A stretch of DNA of 64,000 nt from Opitutaceae bacterium (lineage in GTDB: Bacteria; Verrucomicrobiota; Verrucomicrobiia; Opitutales; Opitutaceae): contig JADJZJ010000026.1 in the NCBI GenBank assembly GCA_016715765.1, positions 31,303 to 95,302 on the forward strand. Reading direction: 5' to 3'. Of the stretch, positions 35,082 to 46,018 are shown in pieces (positions within the stretch are counted from its first letter, which is position 1; every line of letters begins with the position of its first letter). Position numbers and translations under genes: made by a program. Below the pieces are notes generated by a model. It had not been told where the DNA came from, made no database searches, and worked only from the letters and a program-made list of their open reading frames with translations.

Positions 35082-36251
35082 TCAGCGCACCTCGAACATA
35101 GCCCGCACGTTCGCCACCGGAGTGCCGTGCACGATCGCGTTGGAACACCCCTGGAAGTAGCCCCGGCCGCCCGCTTCCGCGATCGTGGCCTGCGCCTGCG
35201 CGCGCACCTCGGCCGCGGTGCCATCGAGCAGGAGCGAAGAGGACATGTTGCCCCAGATGACCATCCGCGGAAACCGGGCCCGCACCGCCGCCACCGTCAT
35301 CGTGGCATCGCGGTCGGTCTCGCCGAATCCGGGACACGCCGCCTCGGTGAAAAGCATGTCCATCAGCGACCAGAGGTTGCCGTCACTGCGGAAGTAATAG
35401 TGCACGCCCAGCTGGTTCAGCGCCTCCAGCGCCTTCACGTAACCCGGCAGCACCATGGCGCGGAACATCGCCGGCGAATAGATCGGACCCTGCGTGCCCG
35501 CGAGGTCGCCGCCGCCGGCCATCACCAGGGGCAGCTTGGTTTCGAGGAGGGCCTTGCCCACGGCGATGGCATACTCGGCCTGCAACAAGCATTGCTGCCG
35601 CAGGAGGTCCGGCTCCGTGATCATCAGTTCCAGGTCGTCCGGATCGTAGCCCACCCCAATGCCGGCCCCGGCGCTGCAGACATAAAACTCCTCCCCGAAG
35701 CGCCGCCACAGGTCGAGGGCCGGGGCGAGCGAGGCCCGCGCCAGGGGCATCGGGTCGGCTGCGATTTTTTCCAGATGGACAAGTCGCTTCCGCAACCTGA
35801 CCTCGGGCGCGTCCACCCGGGGAGATTCGTACACGGGACTGAAGTCAGCCGTGGCCGGCGTATATTGCCAGATGGTGTGTTCGCCCGACTCGGGACCGAA
35901 GCGGAACGTAAACTGGTCCAGTTGCGCATCGGGCCGCTCGTTCATGCGCCAGGGCATGCGCAGCACGTCCACGTCCAGCACGCGGTGGATCTCGACGAGG
36001 TCCTCGATCAATTGCGCCTCGAACTCGGCATGGGCGGCCGCGCCGCGGGCCCACGCCGCGACCTCGGCGTAGCGCACCGAGCCGGTGCCGGTGTAGGCGG
36101 TGCGGCCGAGGATGGCCGACGACACGTCGCAGGCGATGGCCGGAATATAGGCGGGCGCCCGGTCAGCGGGCTCGCACCGCAACGTGGCGGCACACCGCTC
36201 GAAGCGGCGGCGCGAATTCGACGCAATGTCCGGCGTTGGGCTGCTTGCCAT
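35082..36251 (-). CDS. Uroporphyrinogen decarboxylase-superfamily protein (paralogue C)
   Basis: 389 residues from the ATG at 36251. First gene of the tandem trio on the minus strand, with the same core: VLRMPWRMNERPDAQLDQFT, GYDPDDLELMITEPDLL, AGGGDLAGTQGPIYSPAMFR, FRSDGNLWSLMD, GFGETDRDATMTV and GCSNAIVHGTPVANVRAM. It is closer to B than to A by eye. The sequence upstream of its start does not share the leader seen before A and B. The gap to B (34893-35081) holds a GTAGCGCCCGGCCTCCGG hairpin near 34994-35070. Confidence 0.85.
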   Translation of the reverse strand: MASSPTPDIASNSRRRFERCAATLRCEPADRAPAYIPAIACDVSSAILGRTAYTGTGSVRYAEVAAWARGAAAHAEFEAQLIEDLVEIHRVLDVDVLRMPWRMNERPDAQLDQFTFRFGPESGEHTIWQYTPATADFSPVYESPRVDAPEVRLRKRLVHLEKIAADPMPLARASLAPALDLWRRFGEEFYVCSAGAGIGVGYDPDDLELMITEPDLLRQQCLLQAEYAIAVGKALLETKLPLVMAGGGDLAGTQGPIYSPAMFRAMVLPGYVKALEALNQLGVHYYFRSDGNLWSLMDMLFTEAACPGFGETDRDATMTVAAVRARFPRMVIWGNMSSSLLLDGTAAEVRAQAQATIAEAGGRGYFQGCSNAIVHGTPVANVRAMFEVR

Positions 36252-36278
36252 AAATGGAGGCCGCGGGGTGCATGTTCC

Positions 36279-36575
36279 TCAATCCACCCAGCTGATCCGC
36301 TGCAGGCACTTCGCCAGCGCGATGTCCTTCGCCGTCACCCTGCCGCCGGCGTCATGGGTGTTGAGCCGCACGGCGACGCGATTGTAGACATTGGTCCAGT
36401 CGGGGTGGTGGTCCATCGCCTCGGCCTCGAAGCCGGCGCGCACCATGAAGCTCATGGCTTCGCGGAAACTGCCGAACTTGAATTCCTTGGCCAGGGTGTT
36501 CTTCGCGAACTTCCAGCCGGGCAACGTGCCCAGCGCCAGCTTGATTTCTTTCCTGGTCAGGGGCGGGGTCGGCAT
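36279..36575 (-). CDS. Pterin-4-alpha-carbinolamine dehydratase
   Basis: 98 residues, the normal size of PCD/DCoH. The signature MDHHPDWTNVYNRVAVRLNTHD contains the active-site histidines (E/D-H-H-P-x4-Y-x3-V), and WKFAKNTLAKEFKFGSFREA precedes it. The enzyme dehydrates 4a-hydroxy-tetrahydropterins, normally recycling the cofactor of aromatic amino acid hydroxylases, or acts in molybdopterin-type metabolism. It lies 27 bp upstream of paralogue C on the same strand, so may be transcribed with the URO-D-like genes. Confidence 0.92.
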   Translation of the reverse strand: MPTPPLTRKEIKLALGTLPGWKFAKNTLAKEFKFGSFREAMSFMVRAGFEAEAMDHHPDWTNVYNRVAVRLNTHDAGGRVTAKDIALAKCLQRISWVD

Positions 36576-36692
36576 GGCGGCAATGAAGCGTCCGGCGAAA
36601 TCCTAGGCAAGCCCGCAACCGCCCGCGCGGGCACCCGTCCGCGAAGGCGGCTTGTCAAACTCCGCCCCGCCGCCCTAACTCAACCCTCACGC

Positions 36693-37436
36693 ATGTCGCT
36701 CCCCAGTCCTGACAAAGTCCCGTCGCACGCCGCCATCATCATGGATGGCAACGGCCGCTGGGCCCGGCAGCGCGGGCTCCCCCGCATCGAGGGCCACCGC
36801 CGGGGCGTCGAAACCGTGCGCAAGATCACCGAGGCCGGCCGCGAACTGGGCCTGCGCACCCTGACGCTGTACGCCTTCTCGGTCGAAAACTGGAAGCGCC
36901 CGCCGGAGGAGGTCAGCGCCCTCATGGGCCTGCTGGAGTTTTACCTGCAGAAGGAACTCCAGACCTTCGTGAAAAACCGCATCCGGCTGCGCACCATCGG
37001 CCGCACCGGCGAGTTGCCCCCCGGTGTGCAGAAACACCTCAACCACACGATCGAGGCCACGGCCGGATTCACCGATTACACCCTGGTCCTGGCCCTGAAC
37101 TACGGCGCCCGCACCGAGGTCGCCGACGCCGCCCGCGATTACGCCGCCGCCGTGGCCGCCGGCCGCGAACCCGCCGGCGAGAGTTCCTGGGCCGCCTTCA
37201 GCCGTTACCTCAGCACCGCCGGCCTGCCGGATCCCGACCTCATCATCCGCACCTCGGGCGAGTCGCGGCTCAGCAACTTCCTGATGCTCCAGGGCGCCTA
37301 CGCCGAGTTTGTGTTCACCCCGGTGCACTGGCCCGATTTCACCAAGGCCGACCTGGCCGCCGCGTTCGCCGAATATGCGCGGCGCGAGCGGCGCTACGGC
37401 CTGACCAGCGAGCAGCTCGCCCCTCCCGCCAAATAA
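36693..37436 (+). CDS. uppS: Isoprenyl transferase / undecaprenyl diphosphate synthase
   Basis: 247 residues from the ATG at 36693. IIMDGNGRWARQRG (catalytic Asp18, phosphate-binding), GHRRGVETVRKI, TLYAFSVENWKRP and DLIIRTSGESRLSNFLMLQGAYAE are the diagnostic cis-prenyltransferase motifs. It extends farnesyl diphosphate with isopentenyl diphosphate to the C55 carrier for peptidoglycan. First gene of a plus-strand operon with cdsA 7 bp downstream. Confidence 0.97.
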   Translation: MSLPSPDKVPSHAAIIMDGNGRWARQRGLPRIEGHRRGVETVRKITEAGRELGLRTLTLYAFSVENWKRPPEEVSALMGLLEFYLQKELQTFVKNRIRLRTIGRTGELPPGVQKHLNHTIEATAGFTDYTLVLALNYGARTEVADAARDYAAAVAAGREPAGESSWAAFSRYLSTAGLPDPDLIIRTSGESRLSNFLMLQGAYAEFVFTPVHWPDFTKADLAAAFAEYARRERRYGLTSEQLAPPAK

Positions 37437-37443
37437 CCCCCCC

Positions 37444-38271
37444 ATGCCCAAACGCATCTTCAGCACCGTGCTGCTCTGGGCGATCGTCGCCGGCTCCCTG
37501 TGGTATTTCCGCACCACCGGCGGCGTGATCCTCATCGGCGTCATTGCCGTCCTGACCCTCCGCGAGTTCTACAAGCTCATGGCCGGCGCCGGCCTGGCGC
37601 CGTTCGACAAGTTCGGCATGGGCTTCGGCGCCGTCATCACCGTCTCACCCTGGCTGGTGCAGCGTTTTCAGCTGCCGTTCGATCCCGGCCACCTGCTCGC
37701 CCTCGCGGTGATCGTCTTCTCCATCCGGATCCTCGGCGAACGGGATGCCCAACACCGTGTCGAGGCCCTCGCCGGCACCCTGTTCGGACTGGTTTACGTC
37801 GCCCTGCTGCTTTCCTACCTCGTGCGCATCGTCATCGCCGATCCGGCCCGGCCCGCCCAGGGCCTGCTGCTGTTCATCTGGCTCGTCGCCGTGGCCAAGT
37901 TCTGCGACGTCGGCGCCCTGCTCACCGGCCTCGCCATCGGGCGCCACCACATGGCCCCGCAGATCAGCCCCAAGAAAACCTGGGAAGGGGCCGTCGGCGG
38001 CATCGTGGTTTCGATGGGCATCGGCGCGCTCCTCGCCTGGCTTTGGGCCGACCACATGCCCGGCCACATGACCCCGCTCGTCGGCGCCCTCATCGGCGCC
38101 CCGATCGCCATGGTCGCCATCGTGTCCGACCTCATCGAGTCCATCATCAAGCGCCGCGCCACCATCAAGGACTCGGGCGGCCTCATCCCCGGCATCGGCG
38201 GCATCTTCGACGTGAGCGACAGCCTCATCCTCACCGCCCCGCTCGGCTTCTTCCTCTTCGGGCTTGCCTAG
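37444..38271 (+). CDS. cdsA: Phosphatidate cytidylyltransferase
   Basis: 275 residues with about seven membrane segments. PKKTWEGAVGG (near 178) and the C-terminal IKRRATIKDSGGLIPGIGG followed by IFDVSDS match the CTP-transferase signature, except that the usual H of PGHGG and R of DR are Ile and Val. The enzyme makes CDP-diacylglycerol for phospholipid synthesis. Between uppS and dxr as in many bacteria. The variant signature occurs in relatives of this phylum as far as I recall and need not mean loss of function. Confidence 0.94.
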   Translation: MPKRIFSTVLLWAIVAGSLWYFRTTGGVILIGVIAVLTLREFYKLMAGAGLAPFDKFGMGFGAVITVSPWLVQRFQLPFDPGHLLALAVIVFSIRILGERDAQHRVEALAGTLFGLVYVALLLSYLVRIVIADPARPAQGLLLFIWLVAVAKFCDVGALLTGLAIGRHHMAPQISPKKTWEGAVGGIVVSMGIGALLAWLWADHMPGHMTPLVGALIGAPIAMVAIVSDLIESIIKRRATIKDSGGLIPGIGGIFDVSDSLILTAPLGFFLFGLA

Positions 38272-38347
38272 CCAGCCCTCCCGCGCCCGTGATCGGACCC
38301 GTGCCGCGGCCGGTCCGTTCCGGCTGACGGCCACGCCGCCCGCGACC

Positions 38348-39514
38348 ATGTCCAAACCCATCACTAAAAAACGCGTCGTCCTCCTGGGCGCCACCGGCTC
38401 CATCGGGGAAAACACGCTGCGGGTGATCGCCGCCCACCCGGACAGGCTCGAGCTGGCCGGCATCGCCGCCCGCTCCGGCTGGGAAAAGCTCGCGGACATC
38501 GCCCGGGAACACCGCGTCCCGCACGTCGGCCTCTTCGATCCCGCCGCCTGCGCCGCCGCCAAGGCTTCCGGCCGCTTCGCCCCGGGCACGACCTTTCACT
38601 CCGGCCTCCCCGGCCTGATCGAACTGGCCCGGCTGCCCGCGGCCGACACCGTCATGGTGGCCGTCATCGGCACCACCGGGCTCGAGCCGGCCCTCGCCGC
38701 CATCGCCGCGGGCAAGGACCTCGCCCTGGCCTCGAAGGAAATCCTGGTGCTCGCCGGCAAGTTCATCATGGCCGCGGCGAAAAAACACCGCGTGAAGCTC
38801 CTGCCCGTGGACAGCGAGCACAACGCCGTCTTCCAGTGCATCGAGGGCCACCCGCAGGCCGGTGTGCGCCGCGTCGTGCTGACCGCCAGCGGCGGCGCCT
38901 TCCGGGACTGGCCGGTGGAACGGCTCGCCCACGTCACCCCGGCCGATGCCGTCAAGCACCCGAACTGGGCGATGGGCCCGAAGATCACGGTCGATTCCGC
39001 CACGCTCGCCAACAAGGGGCTCGAGCTCATCGAGGCCCAGTGCCTGTTCAATCTCCGCCCCGACCAGTGCCAGGCCGTCCTGCACCCGCAGAGCATCGTG
39101 CACTGCCTGGTCGAGTTCAACGACGGCGCCATGCTCGCCCAGCTCTGCCCGCCGTCCATGACGTTCCCCATCCAGCACGCCCTGCTTTACCCCGAGCGCG
39201 CCCCGGGCGTCGAGGCCCCGCTGGATTTCACCAGGCTGCTCTCGCTGGAATTCCGGCCCGTGGACGAGGACCGCTTCCCCATGCTCCGCCTCGCGCGGCA
39301 GACCATGGTGACCGGCGGCAGCGCCCCGGCCATCTACAACGCCGCCAACGAGGTCGCCGTCGCCGCCTTCCTGGCCGGTCGCATCCCTTTTCTTGCGATT
39401 CCGCAAGTCGTGGATAAAACACTCCAACACTTGGATCCGCGGGAACCCTCCGACCTCGCGGAAGTCCTCGCCATTGACGCCGCCGCCCGCCGGTACGCCA
39501 CCAGCCACCTTTAA
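38348..39514 (+). CDS. dxr: 1-deoxy-D-xylulose-5-phosphate reductoisomerase
   Basis: 388 residues from the ATG at 38348. VVLLGATGSIGENTLRVIAA is the NADPH-binding turn; ALASKEILVLAG, PVDSEHNAVFQCI (metal-binding Asp and Glu), TASGGAFRDWP, WAMGPKITVDSATLANKGLE and ANEVAVAAFL are conserved DXR motifs. It converts DXP to MEP, the committed step of the non-mevalonate pathway. The ispG gene in the same operon catalyses a later step. Start choice is supported by the family N-terminus. Confidence 0.97.
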   Translation: MSKPITKKRVVLLGATGSIGENTLRVIAAHPDRLELAGIAARSGWEKLADIAREHRVPHVGLFDPAACAAAKASGRFAPGTTFHSGLPGLIELARLPAADTVMVAVIGTTGLEPALAAIAAGKDLALASKEILVLAGKFIMAAAKKHRVKLLPVDSEHNAVFQCIEGHPQAGVRRVVLTASGGAFRDWPVERLAHVTPADAVKHPNWAMGPKITVDSATLANKGLELIEAQCLFNLRPDQCQAVLHPQSIVHCLVEFNDGAMLAQLCPPSMTFPIQHALLYPERAPGVEAPLDFTRLLSLEFRPVDEDRFPMLRLARQTMVTGGSAPAIYNAANEVAVAAFLAGRIPFLAIPQVVDKTLQHLDPREPSDLAEVLAIDAAARRYATSHL

Positions 39515-39523
39515 TTCCTCCCC

Positions 39524-40963
39524 GTGTCCTACGATCTGCTGCAAACCCTGCTCTCGAACGTCTGGTCGATCTTCCTGGTCGTCCTCTTTTTCGGCGGTTC
39601 GATCTTCGTCCATGAACTGGGCCACTTCCTCGCCGCCCGCCGCCGCGGCGTGCACGTGGAGCGCTTTTCCATCGGCTTCGGCCCCAAGATCTTCTCGTGG
39701 CGGGGCAAGGACGGGGTCGAATACCGGGTCTCCTGGCTCCCGCTCGGCGGCTACGTCGCCCTGCCCCAGCTCGCCGACCTGCGCGGCATCGAGGGCGACA
39801 GCGACGTGGACGTGGAAAAGCTCCCGCCGCTCAGCTACTCGACCAAGATGCTGGTGTTCGTGGCGGGCGCGGCCTTCAACGTCCTCTTCGCCCTGGCCCT
39901 CGCCGGCATCATCTGGTTCATCGGCCAGCCCATGAGCAGCGAGATGGCGACCACCCGCATCGGGTATGTCAGCTCCACGCTCGACCTGCCCGACGGCTCC
40001 AAGGTCCCCAGCCCCGCCTCCGAGGCCGGCCTGCGCATCGGTGACATTGTCCGCCGGATCGACGGCATCGCGGTCAACGAATGGACCGACCTGATGCAGA
40101 CCCTGATCACCGGCGCCGGCCGCACGTCCAACGGCCGGCCCATGGCGATCTTCACCATCGAGCGCGACGGCCGCCTGGAGGACGTCGCCATCTACCCCCT
40201 TCTCTCCGGCGACGAGAAATTCCGCCGCGTGGGCATCGCCCCCGGCTATGAACTGCTCGTGCATTCCGTCACGGCGGGTTCGCTCGCCGAGCAGGCGGGA
40301 TTCAGGACGGACGACGAGATCATCAGCCTGAACGGCACCCGCATCCTGAGCGTGGCCACCTATCAGGAAATCATTGCCGCGACGGTCGCCGAACCCGTCG
40401 CCGTCGTCCTCAGGCGCGCCGGGGCGGAAATCGCCCTCACCATCCCCGCCCGGCCCCAGGCCAAGCCCGGCACCTCCCTCGGCCTCGCGCTCACCACGGG
40501 TTTCAAGCTCATCCATCCGACGCCCCTCGACCAGATCACCGACCACGTCGTGATGACCTTCCGCACCCTGGCGAGCCTCGTCAATCCCCAGTCCGACATC
40601 GGACTCTCCAAGGTCGCCGGGCCGGTCGGCATCGTCCGCATCTTCCACAGCGCCGCCGAGGCCGGCATCCGCGCCGTGCTCATGTTCACCATCCTCGTGA
40701 ACATCAACCTCGCCATCTTCAACCTCCTGCCGATCCCCGTCCTCGACGGCGGCCAGATGCTGTTCGCCACCATCGCCCGCCTCCGCGGCCGCGCCCTCCC
40801 GGTGAACTTCATCATGGCGGCGCAGAGCACCTTCGTCGTGCTGCTGTTCTCGATGATCATCTACGTGAGCTTCTTCGACGTCCGCCGCGTCGTCCGCGAC
40901 GTCCAGGCCAGCAACGCCGAGGCCGCCGCCCCGGCCGAGAAGTCAGAGCCGGCGAAGCCGTAG
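39524..40963 (+). CDS. rseP: Site-2 intramembrane zinc metalloprotease RseP
   Basis: 479 residues from GTG 39524, 9 bp after dxr. Membrane segment with FVHELGHFLAARRRGV (HExxH, His30, Glu31, His34), two PDZ domains about 160-330, and a C-terminal LPIPVLDGGQMLF motif that supplies the third zinc ligand region, followed by further membrane segments. Cleaves membrane-bound anti-sigma factors and signal peptide remnants. Last 25 or so residues are a charged cytoplasmic tail (EAAAPAEKSEPAKP). The stop TAG sits in a CCGTAGCC context. Confidence 0.95.
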   Translation: MSYDLLQTLLSNVWSIFLVVLFFGGSIFVHELGHFLAARRRGVHVERFSIGFGPKIFSWRGKDGVEYRVSWLPLGGYVALPQLADLRGIEGDSDVDVEKLPPLSYSTKMLVFVAGAAFNVLFALALAGIIWFIGQPMSSEMATTRIGYVSSTLDLPDGSKVPSPASEAGLRIGDIVRRIDGIAVNEWTDLMQTLITGAGRTSNGRPMAIFTIERDGRLEDVAIYPLLSGDEKFRRVGIAPGYELLVHSVTAGSLAEQAGFRTDDEIISLNGTRILSVATYQEIIAATVAEPVAVVLRRAGAEIALTIPARPQAKPGTSLGLALTTGFKLIHPTPLDQITDHVVMTFRTLASLVNPQSDIGLSKVAGPVGIVRIFHSAAEAGIRAVLMFTILVNINLAIFNLLPIPVLDGGQMLFATIARLRGRALPVNFIMAAQSTFVVLLFSMIIYVSFFDVRRVVRDVQASNAEAAAPAEKSEPAKP

Positions 40964-40996
40964 CCTTGCCGGCGGGGTTTCCGGGCCCTTTCGATC

Positions 40997-41177
40997 CAAC
41001 GCTTAACGTTTAACTTTTAACGTTTAACGCTTAAGTGCCGGACATCCGAGGGGTAGCTACGAGCGTGAGCGAGTGGACTGCACGCTGCGCCCGCCAAACG
41101 TCCACTCGCTCACGCTCGTAGCTACAGATTGGATTCTACTTAAACGTTAAAAGTTAAGCGTTAAACGTTGAGCGTTC
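40997..41177. repeat. Concentric inverted repeats before ispG
   Basis: Outer arms AACGCTTAACGTTTAACTTT (40998-41033) and TTAAACGTTAAAAGTTAAGC (41139-41170) enclose inner arms that start GTAGCTACGAGCGTGAGCGA at 41053-41076 and its inverse at 41102-41125. This is the clearest two-layer nest in the window. The 255-bp gap holds no gene and could uncouple ispG from rseP. Confidence 0.88.
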
Positions 41178-41218
41178 CCCCTCCCCGGGAATGACCATTG
41201 ACCAATAACCAGTAAGCC

Positions 41219-43237
<2,019 letters not shown>

Positions 43238-43751
43238 AAACCGCCGCCGGCGCGGGCCGCGGCCGGACCGGCCTGTATCCACGCCGTCACGCCGTCACCG
43301 GTCCGTCACCGGTCCGTCACCTCTGTAACCGGACTGTCACAAGTGTATTTTTAGGCAAACTACACCGCGTCCGGGTTCCGCGCCTAAATCGGACCCTTGG
43401 ACGCAAACAAAAAAATGGAAAAGTTATGCTCAGGCCGGGTGTGAACAACTTGTCAGAAAGTTCGCCTTGAAATGCTTTTTAGGTTCACAGTTACTGCCCT
43501 CTTCGCCAGTCTCACAAAGGTTCACGGCGGTTCTTTCACACGTCACTTGCGACGCCCTTTCCCCACCCGCGGCAACATGTATGTGTAGCCTCTGGTCATC
43601 AACGTCTTATATACGATATCATTATCGCATTCTCATCCCGATGGCCGGACAGAAAATTTTTGCTGCCAGTGAGCGTGGAAAAGGCCCCTCAACGACGTGT
43701 CGTCCGCCCTGCCGGGGGCCAATGTGAATAAAAACGTCTTTCTGCCAGCCC
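43238..43751. other. oriC: Candidate replication origin (oriC) upstream of dnaA
   Basis: This 514-bp gene-free region is clearly more AT-rich than the rest and lacks the REP-type palindromes that fill other gaps. DnaA-box-like sites: TTATTCACA (inverse of 43723-43731, exact match to TTATNCACA), TTGTTCACA (inverse of 43440-43448) and GTATCCACG (43275-43283). CCGTCAC repeats at 43284, 43292, 43303 and 43314 (then CTGTCAC at 43334) include two 11-bp steps. TCTTATATACGATATCATTA (43605-43624) could be an unwinding element or the dnaA promoter -10 region. Assignment rests on position and motifs only. Confidence 0.5.
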
Positions 43752-45149
43752 ATGCCCTCTTCGACCCTGTCCCCCAGTCTCTGGGAAACCGTCAAATGTG
43801 ACTTCAAGGAACTCTTCCCCGAGGACGTTTTCCAGATGTGGTTCGAGCCCTTGGTGTGCCTCGAAGCCTCGGAGGACAGCATGACCCTGGGCGTGCCCAA
43901 TGACTTTGCGGCCATCTGGATTCACGACAATTACTTGGACCTCATCACCCAGCGCCTGCGGTTGAACGCCGGCCGCATGGTGAACGTCACGCTCCGGAAG
44001 ACCGATCAGGTCAACGGCCGTCCCGCCCAGCCCGCCGGCAACCACCGCAGCGCCGAGCCCGCCGCCCCCGCCAAGGGCCGCGCCGCCGCCAAGCGCGGCC
44101 CGCGCTACGACGACCGCGGCGCCGTCGCCGGCTCGCTCAACGCCCGCAACACGTTCGAGACCTTCGTCGTGGGCGCCAACAACCAGATGGCGCACGCCGC
44201 CGCCCTCGCCGTCGCCCAGGCCCCCGCGCAGGCCTACAACCCCCTTTTCCTCTACGGTGACACCGGCCTCGGCAAGACGCACCTGATGCATGCCATCGGC
44301 CATGCCATCCTGCGCAACAACCCGGACACGCACGTCGCCTACCTCTCCACGGAGAAGTTCACCAACGAGTTCATCCAGGCCCTCCAGGAAAACAGCCTCA
44401 CCCGCTTCCGCCAGCGCTACCGGCACGTGGACGTGCTGCTGATCGACGACGTGCAGTTCCTCGCCGGCAAGGAGCGCATCCAGGAGGAGTTCTTCCACAC
44501 CTTCAACGACCTCTTCGAGTCGGGTAAGCAGATCGTCCTCTCCAGCGACCGCCGCGCCAGCGAGATCCAGAAACTCGAGGCCCGCCTCGTCTCCCGCTTC
44601 GAATGGGGCCTCCCCGCCGACATCCAGGCGCCGGACTTCGAGACCCGCGTCGCCATCCTGCGCACCAAGGCCGCCACGCTGAAGGCCGACCTGCCCGAGG
44701 CGGTGGTCAACTTCATCGCCCAGAACATCTCCAAGAACATCCGCCGCCTCGAGGGCGCGCTGATCAAGGTCGCCAGCTACTCCGCCCTCACCGGCAAGAC
44801 GCTCGACCTCGCCACCACCGAGATGCTGCTGCAGGACGTGCTCATGGAGCAGGCGCAGAACGTCCTCACCATGGAGACGATCCAGAAGCGCGTGGCCGAT
44901 CACTACCAGATCCGGCACAGCGACATGACCAGCAAGCGCCGGCCCAACAACATCGCCATCCCGCGCCAGATCGCCATGTACCTGGCCCGCACGCTCACCA
45001 AGCACTCCCTGCAGGAAATCGGCGACGCCTTCGGCGGCCGGGACCACGGCACCGTCATCCACGCCTGCAAGGCCGTGGACAACATGATGGACCAGGACGC
45101 CACCACCCGCAGCAGCGTGGATTTCCTCAAGGCCCAGCTGTCGCGCTGA
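43752..45149 (+). CDS. dnaA: Chromosomal replication initiator protein DnaA
   Basis: 465 residues with all four DnaA domains: domain I (LWETVKCDFKELFPEDVFQM), a Pro/Ala-rich linker about 97-120, the AAA+ core starting NTFETFVVGANN with Walker A GDTGLGKTHL and Walker B VLLIDDVQFL, and domain IV ending in FGGRDHGTVIHACKAV, the DnaA-box recognition signature. DnaA opens the origin and represses its own gene. dnaN does not follow, as is common in phyla with a dispersed origin region. Confidence 0.98.
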   Translation: MPSSTLSPSLWETVKCDFKELFPEDVFQMWFEPLVCLEASEDSMTLGVPNDFAAIWIHDNYLDLITQRLRLNAGRMVNVTLRKTDQVNGRPAQPAGNHRSAEPAAPAKGRAAAKRGPRYDDRGAVAGSLNARNTFETFVVGANNQMAHAAALAVAQAPAQAYNPLFLYGDTGLGKTHLMHAIGHAILRNNPDTHVAYLSTEKFTNEFIQALQENSLTRFRQRYRHVDVLLIDDVQFLAGKERIQEEFFHTFNDLFESGKQIVLSSDRRASEIQKLEARLVSRFEWGLPADIQAPDFETRVAILRTKAATLKADLPEAVVNFIAQNISKNIRRLEGALIKVASYSALTGKTLDLATTEMLLQDVLMEQAQNVLTMETIQKRVADHYQIRHSDMTSKRRPNNIAIPRQIAMYLARTLTKHSLQEIGDAFGGRDHGTVIHACKAVDNMMDQDATTRSSVDFLKAQLSR

Positions 45150-45316
45150 GCTGGCGGAGCAGCGCCCCGGGCTATTATGAAACGCACCTGCGGCGCTCCA
45201 ATCCATCACCCATAACCCGTTGCCCATGGCCCCCTCAATTATCGGCCGCTCCTTGCCTTGCGCCCACGCTTGCCCATCATAATTCCTCCTTCGTAATTCG
45301 TAATTCGCCTTTCACC

Positions 45317-45898
45317 ATGTCACTCACGCCCGAGCAGAAACAAGCCGTCGCCAGCTGGGTCGCCGCCGGCGACAATCTTTCCGCCGTCCAGAAAAAGCTC
45401 ACCGAGCAGTTCCAGATCTCGATGACTTACCGCGATGTGCGCTTCCTCGTGGATGATCTGGACCTCGCCCTCAAGGATCCCGCCCCCAAGGTCGACGCCT
45501 CCGATGTCTCCAAGGGCGCGCCCCCGCCGGCCAAGCCCGCCGCGGGCGCCGAAAAGAAGGGCTTCCTCGACAAGGCCAAGGAAAAGCTCGGGCTCGGCAA
45601 GGCCGACGAGGCGGACGCCCTGCCCCCCGAGGAGGAGTTTGCCGATGAAGCCGCCGAGGACTTCCCGCCCGCCGCCGGCGGCGTCACCGTCGAGATCGAC
45701 AAGGTGACCCTCATCCCCGGCGCCCTGGCCAGCGGCAGCGTGACCTTCAGCGACGGTGTCACCGGCAAGTGGATCGTGGACAATCAGGGCCGCCCGGGCT
45801 TCACCCAGATCAGCCAGGCCGGCTACCGTCCCTCCGCCGCCGATGCCCAGAGCTTCATGCAGGAACTCAGCCGCGCCTTCCAGGCCCGCGGCCTGTAA
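45317..45898 (+). CDS. Conserved hypothetical protein
   Basis: 193 residues from the ATG at 45317. N-terminal helical segment (MSLTPEQKQAVASWVAAGDN to about 55) that includes LSAVQKKLTEQFQISMTYRD, reminiscent of a helix-turn-helix; a charged Ala/Pro/Lys linker (about 60-120); then a small beta-rich domain (VTVEIDKVTLIPGALASGSV, KWIVDNQGRPGFTQI). I do not recognise the family. It follows dnaA at 167 bp with a TAATTCGTAATTCGCC-type repeat in front. No signal peptide or membrane segment. Confidence 0.75.
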   Translation: MSLTPEQKQAVASWVAAGDNLSAVQKKLTEQFQISMTYRDVRFLVDDLDLALKDPAPKVDASDVSKGAPPPAKPAAGAEKKGFLDKAKEKLGLGKADEADALPPEEEFADEAAEDFPPAAGGVTVEIDKVTLIPGALASGSVTFSDGVTGKWIVDNQGRPGFTQISQAGYRPSAADAQSFMQELSRAFQARGL

Positions 45899-45909
45899 TC
45901 GCGCGATCC

Positions 45910-46012
45910 GGCTGGCGTTGAAGCGCAAAGCCGCGAAGACGCCAAGGTCCGATCCAAAGAAGAATTGCTTCGCTCCGAACTTAGCAGCTTTGCGTCTTTG
46001 CGCTTAACCCTT
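45910..46012. repeat. AAGCGCAAAGCCGCGAAG-type inverted repeat
   Basis: AAGCGCAAAGCCGCGAAGAC near 45919 is mirrored by GCAGCTTTGCGTCTTTGCGC near 45984-46004; same family as 29127-29214. It lies directly upstream of the PhyH gene at 46019, which makes longer upstream starts in that frame (45965) unlikely. Confidence 0.65.
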
Positions 46013-46018
46013 TCCCCC

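Noticed and set aside
34893..35400. Possible small Cys-rich protein (CKLCGEANLGYYLG)
   Set aside because: It spans the leader shared by URO-D paralogues A and B and then a neighbouring gene antisense; the Cys pair is not conserved in the copy before paralogue A.
32372..36251. hemE (haem uroporphyrinogen decarboxylase)
   Set aside because: Three tandem copies without the classical N-terminal substrate-binding motif make a haem role unlikely, so no symbol was given.
43284..43340. CRISPR-like array of CCGTCAC repeats
   Set aside because: Units are only 7 bp with 1-13 bp between; no spacers and no cas genes.
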